Source: Faecalibacter bovis
GTDB taxonomy: Bacteria; Bacteroidota; Bacteroidia; Flavobacteriales; Weeksellaceae
DNA: 64,000 bases
NCBI RefSeq assembly: GCF_017948305.1
Contig: NZ_CP072842.1
Coordinates: forward strand, 2,424,501 to 2,488,500
Direction of reading: 5' to 3'
Below, piece after piece: positions 36,319 to 44,612 of the stretch. Made by a program: the position numbers and the translations under genes. The first letter of the stretch is position 1, and every line of letters starts with the position of its first letter. The notes under the pieces were generated by a model. The model made no database searches, was not told the origin of the DNA, and saw only the letters and a list, made by a program, of their open reading frames with translations.

Positions 36319-39051
36319 ATGAAAAAAGGGTTAATTACATTAGGTTTATTACTTGGTACACTAACTAGTTTACAAGCTCAGAAGATTATTACAGGTAAAA
36401 TAGTTGATGAGAACAATAAACCATTATCTAATGTATTGGTACAAGAACCAATTAGTAAAAAATGGACGCATACAAAAGAAGATGGAACTTATAAAATAGA
36501 AGTTTCAAGTGACAATACAACTTTAATCATTTCTCAGTTAGGGAAAGACTTACAAGAAGTAATTGTTGATCCGGATTTTAATAATGTTACAACAACTCTT
36601 TTCAAACAAAACTTGCGTTTAGAAGAAGTTGTTATTTTCCCTAAACGTAAAAAAGAATATTCTGAAATCGTTTTAGGTAAAGAAGCTGTTGAAAATGTAC
36701 AAGCTTTTTCTATTAACGAAGTTTTAGAACAATTGCCTGGGCAATTTACTCCTGATTTTAATAATAATCAATTCAAAAACATTGTTTTTCGTACAGCTAA
36801 TAACAATGCTAATATTACGAAATTAACAAATGCTTCTGGAGATAGACAAGATTATTTTGCCAATCGTGCTTTTGGTACATCTATCGTCGTTAATGATATC
36901 CCGTTATCTAACAACGAAAATATGCAAACCTTCTCTCCTAATACTTCTGGTGCATTCAGTTATAATTCAGGAAATACGTTTGGAGATGGTTCTGATTACT
37001 CGTTTTCTAATGCAAATTACGGAGTTGATTTACGCGAAGTTGCAACCAATAACATAGAAGAAATTAAAGTTGTACAAGGTATTGCTTCGGCAAAATATGG
37101 TGACATGACTTCTGGTTTGGTTTTAATACAGACTAAAGTTGGTGAAACTCCTTACCGAGCTTCAATTTCTATGCGCGATGCAACAACAGAATACAATTTA
37201 TCTAAAGGATTTAGACTAAGCTCAAGAAATTTTGTTAATGCACAAATTAACTTTTTAGAATCTAATTCAGATCCTCGAAATAGTTTAACAAAATACAATC
37301 GTTTAAACGGAAATATCTCTTGGAAAACGAACAACCTTGCTTCTACTCTAACAAATACGTTGACTGCAAATATTGGTTATCGTGCGGATGAATTAAAAAA
37401 TAATCCAGATGATTTTGCAGATGCAAAAGTAAAAGATGATAGAACTACAATTCGTATTTCTAATAATCTGAAATGGAATTTAAATAAATCTTGGATTGAA
37501 ACAATTAATGTTGATGCGAATTTAAACTACGAAAAATCAAATTCGTATAAAGAAGAATGGCGAAATTTAGGTAATGCAGCTATAACTGATTCAACTTCAG
37601 AAGGAATTCATCAAGCGATTATAGTTCCTGCTCAATATTTTTATAACATGAATGTGGAAGGAATTCCTATTTCGACTTATTTAAACATTGAAGGTGTTAA
37701 ATCTTTGCAATCTAAAAACGAATGGATTCATACATTTTCTGCTGGTTTATCAACTCGTACAAGTTCAAATCAAGGTCGTGGTCGTTATACTACGGGAAAT
37801 GGTGTACCTAATTATTTAACTTTAAGTGGTGCTGGTGGTTCATTAGGTTATCGTGATTATAATTTCAGAAATACAAAAACTGTTTTTCAATTTTCCGCTT
37901 ATGCAGAAGATCAAATTACAAAATATTTTGATGGAGATGCAGTTTTAAAATTAGATCTTGGTTTACGTTACGAAAATCAATTAGGATTTTCAACATTACA
38001 ACCTCGTATCAATACATCTTATGGATTTAATAAATTCTTACGTTTACGAGGTGGTTTCGGTATGGCGAGTAAAACACCTTCTCTTAATCAGTTATATACT
38101 GGTAATCGTTTCTACGATTATTTATTAGGTGACGGAATTTATTCTGTACCAGGTGCAGGATTAGTTGGTTGGATTCAGACTTTTGAATTACCAGCTGATA
38201 ATCCAGATTTAAAACCAATTCGTTCAATGAATACTGAATTTGGAGTTGATCTTAATTTTAAATTTGGTACGCTTAACGTTACTGGATTTTACAATAAAAT
38301 GACTGATGGAATTACATCGATCGATGATCCTTTTCAACGTACAATAAGCGAAATTGCTTTAGATACATCATCTTCAACACCATCTTATAATGTAATCGGT
38401 GAAAGAAATATAGGTTTCTTTGGTTCACAATTAAGAAATGCTTTAGAATCTGAAGATTTAGGACTTGAGGCGTTTATGACATTCAAACGTATCAAACCAC
38501 TTAATTTAGATATTCAAGTCAATTCATCTTACATTAAGACGACGAATACACCAAATAAATTACAATATTCACAATCTACGGTTTTAACAGAGCCAGAAAA
38601 ATATGCAGTGTATAACGGTTTAGAATCTAAAACTGACCAGTTAACATTAGGTTCTAATTTTAATTATCACTTACGCAAGGTAGGTTTATTAGTTTCTTTA
38701 AGAACTGAGCATATTTTAAGAATGAATCATAATAGAAATCAGAACAGATTTCCAATTGGTTATTTAGATGATCAAATGCAATATCATGCAATTCCTGTCG
38801 AAGATCAAATGAATACTGATTTGTATGGTCATCTTATAAAAACATCTGTAAAAGGGGAAGAAAGTTTACAAAATTCAATTCATAACATTCATTTTAGATT
38901 ATCTAAAGATTTCATGAATGGATTTAAAATTTCAGTTTACACAACAAATGTGTTTGGTTTAAAACCAACATATTTCGATACTAATGGAGTAAAACAAATT
39001 TACCCTATTGCACAATTTTCATTAGGTGGAAAATTAGAATATTCATTTTAA
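36319..39051 (+). CDS. TonB-dependent receptor
   Basis: 910 residues from the ATG at 36319. Signal peptide ends SLQAQ; then a carboxypeptidase-like regulatory domain (KIITGKIVDENNKPLSNVLV, DGTYKIEVS), a plug domain (AVENVQAFSINEVLEQLPGQ, NIEEIKVVQGIASAKYGDMT) and a long barrel ending FSLGGKLEYSF, the terminal aromatic typical of outer-membrane barrels. It imports a bound ligand using TonB energy. No SusD partner is present, so it is not a glycan PUL. The following DUF4876, DUF6850 and cytochrome peroxidase genes are 28, 16 and 4 bases apart, making one unit. Confidence 0.92.
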   Translation: MKKGLITLGLLLGTLTSLQAQKIITGKIVDENNKPLSNVLVQEPISKKWTHTKEDGTYKIEVSSDNTTLIISQLGKDLQEVIVDPDFNNVTTTLFKQNLRLEEVVIFPKRKKEYSEIVLGKEAVENVQAFSINEVLEQLPGQFTPDFNNNQFKNIVFRTANNNANITKLTNASGDRQDYFANRAFGTSIVVNDIPLSNNENMQTFSPNTSGAFSYNSGNTFGDGSDYSFSNANYGVDLREVATNNIEEIKVVQGIASAKYGDMTSGLVLIQTKVGETPYRASISMRDATTEYNLSKGFRLSSRNFVNAQINFLESNSDPRNSLTKYNRLNGNISWKTNNLASTLTNTLTANIGYRADELKNNPDDFADAKVKDDRTTIRISNNLKWNLNKSWIETINVDANLNYEKSNSYKEEWRNLGNAAITDSTSEGIHQAIIVPAQYFYNMNVEGIPISTYLNIEGVKSLQSKNEWIHTFSAGLSTRTSSNQGRGRYTTGNGVPNYLTLSGAGGSLGYRDYNFRNTKTVFQFSAYAEDQITKYFDGDAVLKLDLGLRYENQLGFSTLQPRINTSYGFNKFLRLRGGFGMASKTPSLNQLYTGNRFYDYLLGDGIYSVPGAGLVGWIQTFELPADNPDLKPIRSMNTEFGVDLNFKFGTLNVTGFYNKMTDGITSIDDPFQRTISEIALDTSSSTPSYNVIGERNIGFFGSQLRNALESEDLGLEAFMTFKRIKPLNLDIQVNSSYIKTTNTPNKLQYSQSTVLTEPEKYAVYNGLESKTDQLTLGSNFNYHLRKVGLLVSLRTEHILRMNHNRNQNRFPIGYLDDQMQYHAIPVEDQMNTDLYGHLIKTSVKGEESLQNSIHNIHFRLSKDFMNGFKISVYTTNVFGLKPTYFDTNGVKQIYPIAQFSLGGKLEYSF

Positions 39052-39078
39052 TAATTATTACTACTAAACATATTATAT

Positions 39079-40404
39079 ATGTACAAAAAGTTACTTGTCT
39101 TAACACCATTTATCGCTGGATTATTATTTAATTCATGTTCGGATGATGATTTTGGAGGAATGAATTTAACTCCTGTAAGTGTAACAACTCACGTTAAATT
39201 TGGAGGTGATTTTGTAACGGATAAACAAGCCGTAAATGCAAATGTTACATTTCGTAATGTAGATACAGGTGTAGAATATATAGGTATCACAGATGCAAAC
39301 GGTAATTATGTTTTACCAACAATTTTACCTGGAAAATATACAGCAACAGTTAATTTTTCTCTAACTCCTACTCAATTCGAAGAATATTTTGGATATAATT
39401 CTGGTTCAGAAGATGATATTATTTTCAATGGAGTTACACAGAATATTGATATTCTAACAAGTGGCACAACAATTACAGTTGAATTATTTTCAGTAAATTC
39501 TATCGGTGGTTTAGTTATTAAACAAGTTTATTATGGTGGATCGCACACAACAAGAGGCGCTTCTTTCCGTGATCAATTTGTTGAAATTTACAACAATTCC
39601 AATGAAGTTATTTACGCAGATGGATTAATTTTCGCACAATTATTTGGTAATAATACAATTGGTACAGAACCTTTTAACTTACCATCAGGCCAGTTAAATT
39701 GGGCAATGAGCGAAGGTAATACGAAAGGTAATGCAGCAAATACAGATTATGTTTATGCAGATAATGTTTATCGTATTCCAGGTTCAGGAGAGCAATATCC
39801 TATTCAACCAGGAAAAAGTATTATCATTGCAGCAACAGCAATTAATCATAAATCAAATTACACAGACAATAACGGAAATTCAGTAAGTATACAAGAACCT
39901 GAATTAACTGTTGATTTATCTAACGCTGATTTTGAAGCTAATTTAACTTCATACACAGGAAATCAATACCGTTACGACATCCAAAATCCAAATGTTCCAG
40001 ATTTAGAAATTGTACATTGGGTTTCTGGGCAAGATATGATTTTAGATAATCAGGGACGTGATGGATTTATAATTTTTAAAGCAACTCCTGACGAAATTGC
40101 TTCTTTCGATAAACTTAGAAATCCGAGTGGAGCTAATAATAATTTATACTTACAAATACCTAATTCATTAATTATTGATGGTTTAGATACAACGCGAGAT
40201 TTAGCTAATAATTTAGTCCCTAAAAAATTAAATGTTAGAGATGATGCTGGTGTAACTTATTTACCAACTGGAGCGTTTAGTTCTCAGTCAGTTATTAGAA
40301 AAACTCAGAAAGTAATCAATGGTCGTATTATCTTAAAAGACACGAATAATTCGACTGAAGATTTCGTAACAATTAAAGCAGAGCCAAAAGCTTTCGCTAA
40401 TTAA
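39079..40404 (+). CDS. DUF4876 lipoprotein
   Basis: 441 residues, lipoprotein signal ending LLFNSC (Cys20) followed by acidic SDDDFGG, an outer-membrane-retaining type. A carboxypeptidase-regulatory-like domain (NVTFRNVDTGVEYIGITDAN, LPTILPGKYTATV) is followed by the DUF4876 domain with IGGLVIKQVYYGGSHTTRGA, DQFVEIYNNSNEVIYADGL and PGSGEQYPIQPGKSIIIA, a lamin-tail-like fold. Such genes sit beside TonB receptors in Bacteroidota. It is probably a surface or periplasmic-face ligand-binding partner of the receptor; this role is inferred from position. Confidence 0.85.
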   Translation: MYKKLLVLTPFIAGLLFNSCSDDDFGGMNLTPVSVTTHVKFGGDFVTDKQAVNANVTFRNVDTGVEYIGITDANGNYVLPTILPGKYTATVNFSLTPTQFEEYFGYNSGSEDDIIFNGVTQNIDILTSGTTITVELFSVNSIGGLVIKQVYYGGSHTTRGASFRDQFVEIYNNSNEVIYADGLIFAQLFGNNTIGTEPFNLPSGQLNWAMSEGNTKGNAANTDYVYADNVYRIPGSGEQYPIQPGKSIIIAATAINHKSNYTDNNGNSVSIQEPELTVDLSNADFEANLTSYTGNQYRYDIQNPNVPDLEIVHWVSGQDMILDNQGRDGFIIFKATPDEIASFDKLRNPSGANNNLYLQIPNSLIIDGLDTTRDLANNLVPKKLNVRDDAGVTYLPTGAFSSQSVIRKTQKVINGRIILKDTNNSTEDFVTIKAEPKAFAN

Positions 40405-40419
40405 TCAAAAAACTAAAGA

Positions 40420-42027
40420 ATGAAATCTACATTAGATTTAAATTCATATGATATATCCTTGTTTGTGCGTAAAAGTACAAACAAGGCTTTATTCTTAATG
40501 GCGGCGACATTAGGCGGTATTTCGTTTGCTCAAAATAACGATACAATAAAAATTGATTCAAATCCTTTACACCAACAAGATATTGATCAATTAAATTTGT
40601 TACCTATCACCTATGCAAACCAAAATGTAAAAGATTTTACGCATACAGAAGTTTATTTCAAATTCAAAAAAAACGAATTTGCTCGTAAACAAACTGCAGC
40701 TGAAACTACACGTTACGGTTTCAAAACACATGGTTTATATAATGTAAATCCTGATTTAAAAATTTTCGGAAATATTGATTTACAAAAATATAACGAGAAA
40801 AACTTGGCTTATACTTTAGATGATACCCGAACAGACGACATTGAAGTATTGCATCCTCAATATTATTTTGTGCCAAGAGCTTCAGATTGGAGCAATCAAC
40901 AATATGATATAAATGCAGGAATCATAAAGAATTTTGGTGGATTTAATTTGGCTGCTAAGGCAGGATTATATGCCAATAAGTTAGCTCGTCAGGTAGATCC
41001 AAGACCAGAAATTTCTAACCGTAAATTAAGTGGAGAAATTCAAGCAGGATATACTTTAGGTGCGCATCAACTTTTTGTTTTAGCTGGTTATGGTCGCAAA
41101 GACAAAGATTATAATTACTATTATAGCAATTCTCAGCTAAATAATATTGCTTATCCAGAAACGTACATGCGTTTCAACTCTGGATTCGGTCGCGTAGTCA
41201 ATCGTCCTTATTTAAATTATGGTGCTGGATATTTTTCTCGTACAACTTATAAAAAAGCTGGTGCTGGATATAATTTGAATTTAGAAAATACGCTTATAAC
41301 TGCTCATTATATCTATCAAAAAAACTTAGAAAATTGGTTTGATGATGAATTTGAAAATGATAAGTTCAAACGTTTTCAATACCAAACAATTTCTTATCAA
41401 GGAGGCGTGAAATTACGCCAAAATATTGATGGAAAAGTTTTACGTTCATCGCTAAGTGGTTATAAAACTACTTCTAAAAATTATGATATTAAATCATTAG
41501 GAACGAATTACATGAATCGTCAGCGAAATGCTACTTTCGATGTTAATTTATTGAACCAAAATGATAAGCAATTTGTGAAATATCATATCGGTGCATTTGC
41601 TGCGTATAACCAAAATAGATACATGGATCAATTAGGCTATGTTGATCAAAAAATTAATTCTTTAACTGCTGGGATTTATGCTAATAAAGATATTGATTCT
41701 AAAAATCAGGCGAAATTTAATGTTGGAGTTGGATTCAATTACTATACAGCGTTAAAAAATGAACTAAATTTCTTAAACCTTTCAGGTGCTACAGATAATG
41801 TATTTTTTAAGGAAGTTATAGCACATGATTTTGCATATAACTCGATGGATAAATTGAATGCAAATGCTGATGTACGCTACATTTTGCCTCTTAAAAATAA
41901 CAAAAATGTCGTAATATATACACAATTAAGAAGTATATTCGCATTAGATAATAATAGAAATTTAAATGTTGATTTGAATACAGAAACTACTTATCAAGTA
42001 AACTTTGGTATTCAACTTAATTATTAA
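40420..42027 (+). CDS. DUF6850-type outer-membrane beta-barrel protein
   Basis: 535 residues. Unusually long N-terminal region: the hydrophobic signal (ALFLMAATLGGISFAQ) begins only about residue 24 after a polar stretch, so an internal start is possible, though no ATG is clearly better. The mature part is rich in alternating aromatic strands (YGFKTHGLYNVNPDLKIFG ... TETTYQVNFGIQLNY), ending in an aromatic as barrels do. Relatives are annotated DUF6850 and follow DUF4876 genes. It is probably an outer-membrane barrel that works with the receptor. Function unknown. Confidence 0.75.
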   Translation: MKSTLDLNSYDISLFVRKSTNKALFLMAATLGGISFAQNNDTIKIDSNPLHQQDIDQLNLLPITYANQNVKDFTHTEVYFKFKKNEFARKQTAAETTRYGFKTHGLYNVNPDLKIFGNIDLQKYNEKNLAYTLDDTRTDDIEVLHPQYYFVPRASDWSNQQYDINAGIIKNFGGFNLAAKAGLYANKLARQVDPRPEISNRKLSGEIQAGYTLGAHQLFVLAGYGRKDKDYNYYYSNSQLNNIAYPETYMRFNSGFGRVVNRPYLNYGAGYFSRTTYKKAGAGYNLNLENTLITAHYIYQKNLENWFDDEFENDKFKRFQYQTISYQGGVKLRQNIDGKVLRSSLSGYKTTSKNYDIKSLGTNYMNRQRNATFDVNLLNQNDKQFVKYHIGAFAAYNQNRYMDQLGYVDQKINSLTAGIYANKDIDSKNQAKFNVGVGFNYYTALKNELNFLNLSGATDNVFFKEVIAHDFAYNSMDKLNANADVRYILPLKNNKNVVIYTQLRSIFALDNNRNLNVDLNTETTYQVNFGIQLNY

Positions 42028-42030
42028 TAA

Positions 42031-43182
42031 ATGAGAATGAAAAAGGCGATTCCTTTAGTTGCACTTGGTGTTACTTTTACTTTTTTAGCTTTGAAACCTA
42101 ATAATGTAATTGATCAAGGTTATACAATCGATCAATTGAAAACATTATACTCAAGTGGTGACCAATCAAAATGGCCAAAACCAACTGTTGATGCTAGCGT
42201 TTACGCTGATGGTTTCGAGGATATTGGCTCATTAGGAAAAGTTCCTTTTCCTGAAGATAATCCATACACGAAAGAAAAAGCTGATTTAGGAAAATCATTA
42301 TTCTTTGATCCTCGTTTATCAAATTCGAATCAAATTTCTTGTGCCAACTGTCACGATCCTGAACAAAATTGGGGTGATGCAAGACGTGTTCCTTATGGGG
42401 AAGATCGTCAGCAAGGTGCTCGTAATTCTATTTCATTAATGAATGTTGCTTACACAAAAGCAATGTTTTGGGATGGTCGTGCAACAACTTTAGAAGAACA
42501 AGCTGTTTTTCCTATTAAAGATCCAAAAGAGATGAATCATCACATCGATTTTGCAACAAAAAAAATTGCGCAAATCCAAGGATATAAAAAGCTTTTTAAA
42601 GATGCATTTGGTGATGAAAAAGTAACGAACGAAAGAATTGTACAATCTTTAGCTACTTTTCAACGTACGATTTTATCTCCAAAAACTAGATTTGATAAAT
42701 TTATTGCAGGTGATTCTACCCAATTAACTAATCAGGAAGTTCAAGGATTACACCTATTTCGTACAAAAGCGCGTTGTATAAACTGTCATAATACAGCATT
42801 ATTTTCTGATAGTAAATTCCATAATATTGGTTTAACTTATTATGGTCGTGAATACGAAGATTTAGGATTATACAACACTACTAAATTAGCTAAAAATGTT
42901 GGTGAATTTAAAACTCCATCTTTAAGAGAAGTTCCACAAAATGCACCTTATATGCATAACGGATTATTCCCAACTATTCGTGGTGTTTTAAATATGTATA
43001 ACGCAGGAATGTTCCATTTTCAACCAAACGAAAAGCAAAAGAATGATTCTTTGTTTCCTAAAACTTCTCCATTGATTCAGAAATTGAATTTAAATGCAGC
43101 TGAAATGGATGCTTTAGAAGCTTTCTTAATGAGTTTAAAACAAAATCAATATAAAATGAGAGCTCCAGAATTACCAAAATAA
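42031..43182 (+). CDS. Di-heme cytochrome c peroxidase family protein
   Basis: 383 residues with an N-terminal hydrophobic anchor (MKKAIPLVALGVTFTFLAL). Two heme c sites: C104-A-N-C107-H108 and C249-I-N-C252-H253. FFDPRLSNSNQISCANCHDP and AMFWDGRATTLEEQAVFPI, then APYMHNGLFPTIRGVLNMY with the distal Met-type segment, are the MauG/CcpA family landmarks. It is periplasmic and would either reduce hydrogen peroxide or oxidise a bound substrate; in this operon a redox role in releasing the imported ligand (metal or heme) is plausible but inferred. Starts 4 bases after the barrel gene. Confidence 0.93.
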   Translation: MRMKKAIPLVALGVTFTFLALKPNNVIDQGYTIDQLKTLYSSGDQSKWPKPTVDASVYADGFEDIGSLGKVPFPEDNPYTKEKADLGKSLFFDPRLSNSNQISCANCHDPEQNWGDARRVPYGEDRQQGARNSISLMNVAYTKAMFWDGRATTLEEQAVFPIKDPKEMNHHIDFATKKIAQIQGYKKLFKDAFGDEKVTNERIVQSLATFQRTILSPKTRFDKFIAGDSTQLTNQEVQGLHLFRTKARCINCHNTALFSDSKFHNIGLTYYGREYEDLGLYNTTKLAKNVGEFKTPSLREVPQNAPYMHNGLFPTIRGVLNMYNAGMFHFQPNEKQKNDSLFPKTSPLIQKLNLNAAEMDALEAFLMSLKQNQYKMRAPELPK

Positions 43183-43208
43183 AACTGGACTATGAATATA
43201 TAACAAAT

Positions 43209-43240
43209 AGCGACTTTACTTAAAAAAAGTCGCTTTTTTT
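43209..43240 (+). terminator. Terminator of the TonB unit
   Basis: AGCGACTTT (43209-43217) / AAAGTCGCT (43226-43234), T-run. Confidence 0.8.
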
Positions 43241-43258
43241 TTAAATTAGAATACTACT

Positions 43259-44542
43259 ATGGATAGAGTTAATATTTTTTGGTTTAGAAGAGATTTAAGA
43301 TTAGAAGATAATATTGGTTTATATCATGCACTTAAGCAAGATTTACCAGTACTTCCTTTATTCATTTTTGATCATAATATTTTAAGTGAATTAAACGATA
43401 AGTACGATCGTCGTGTAGATTATATACACCAAAGTTTAGAAAATTTAAATAATCAACTTTCAAAACTATATTCATCATTATTAATTAGATATGGTAATCC
43501 AATTGAAGTTTTACTACAATTAAAAAATGAATATAATATTGAAAACATTTTTTGTAATGAAGATTTTGAATTGTATGGAATTAATCGTGATAACGAAGTA
43601 AAAAAGCATTTCAATTTACATCAATTCAAAGATCATGTGATTTTCAGATTTGATGAAATTCTTAAAAAAGATAATACTCCTTATACCGTATTTACACCCT
43701 ATTCTAAACAATGGAAATTAAAACTTACTGATTCAGATTTTAAGGAATATGAACTAAATTTAAATAATTTTTATACTTCAAAATTTGATTTTCCAACGCT
43801 TCAATCACTAGGTTTTCAAAAAACTGATATAGAATTTAGTTCACCCAATATCCCACTCGATTCTTTATCCAATTATAAGGAAACTCGTGATATTCCAAGT
43901 TTAAATTCTACTACTAAATTAAGTTTACCCTTACGATTCGGAACCATTTCTATTCATAAATGTGTAAGATTTGCTCATAATCATCAATTAGAAACTTGGT
44001 TAAATGAATTAATTTGGAGAGATTTTTTTATACAAATTTTAGCTCATTTCCCTGCTACAACTTATTCTGCTTTCAAGCCTAAATATGATAACATTCAATG
44101 GATCAATAACGAAAAAGAGTTTGATCTTTGGTGTAAAGGCGAAACTGGCTACCCAATTGTTGATGCAGGAATGAAAGAATTAAATGCAACAGGATTTATG
44201 CATAATCGTGTACGTATGATTGTAGCAAGTTTTCTTTGTAAGCATCTTTTAATCGATTGGCGTTGGGGCGAATCTTATTTTGCATCAAAATTAAATGACT
44301 ACGAAATGGCTTCTAATGTTGGTAATTGGCAATGGGCTTCAAGTTCTGGATGCGATGCAACTCCATATTTCAGAGTCTTTAACCCTACTTTACAACAACA
44401 AAAATTTGATAAAGATTTTAAATATATCAAAAAATGGATCCCAAATTTTGATGAACAAAATTATATTGAACCAATTGTTCCGCACGATTTTGCTAGACAA
44501 CGTGCGATTGAAACTTATAAAATTGGATTAAATAGTTTTTAA
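43259..44542 (+). CDS. phrB: Deoxyribodipyrimidine photolyase
   Basis: 427 residues. N-terminal alpha/beta antenna domain (VNIFWFRRDLRLEDNIGLYH) and C-terminal FAD domain with ETGYPIVDAGMKELNATGFM, HNRVRMIVASFLCKHLLIDW and NDYEMASNVGNWQWASSSGC with DATPYFRVFNP following. The conserved Trp residues of the electron chain region are present. It repairs UV cyclobutane dimers using light. Class I CPD photolyase is more likely than cryptochrome. Confidence 0.94.
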   Translation: MDRVNIFWFRRDLRLEDNIGLYHALKQDLPVLPLFIFDHNILSELNDKYDRRVDYIHQSLENLNNQLSKLYSSLLIRYGNPIEVLLQLKNEYNIENIFCNEDFELYGINRDNEVKKHFNLHQFKDHVIFRFDEILKKDNTPYTVFTPYSKQWKLKLTDSDFKEYELNLNNFYTSKFDFPTLQSLGFQKTDIEFSSPNIPLDSLSNYKETRDIPSLNSTTKLSLPLRFGTISIHKCVRFAHNHQLETWLNELIWRDFFIQILAHFPATTYSAFKPKYDNIQWINNEKEFDLWCKGETGYPIVDAGMKELNATGFMHNRVRMIVASFLCKHLLIDWRWGESYFASKLNDYEMASNVGNWQWASSSGCDATPYFRVFNPTLQQQKFDKDFKYIKKWIPNFDEQNYIEPIVPHDFARQRAIETYKIGLNSF

Positions 44543-44612
44543 AAATAATTAATTGATATAAGTTATTGAATCATAACACGAATTATCACGATCTTTAAGA
44601 TATATTTTACAC

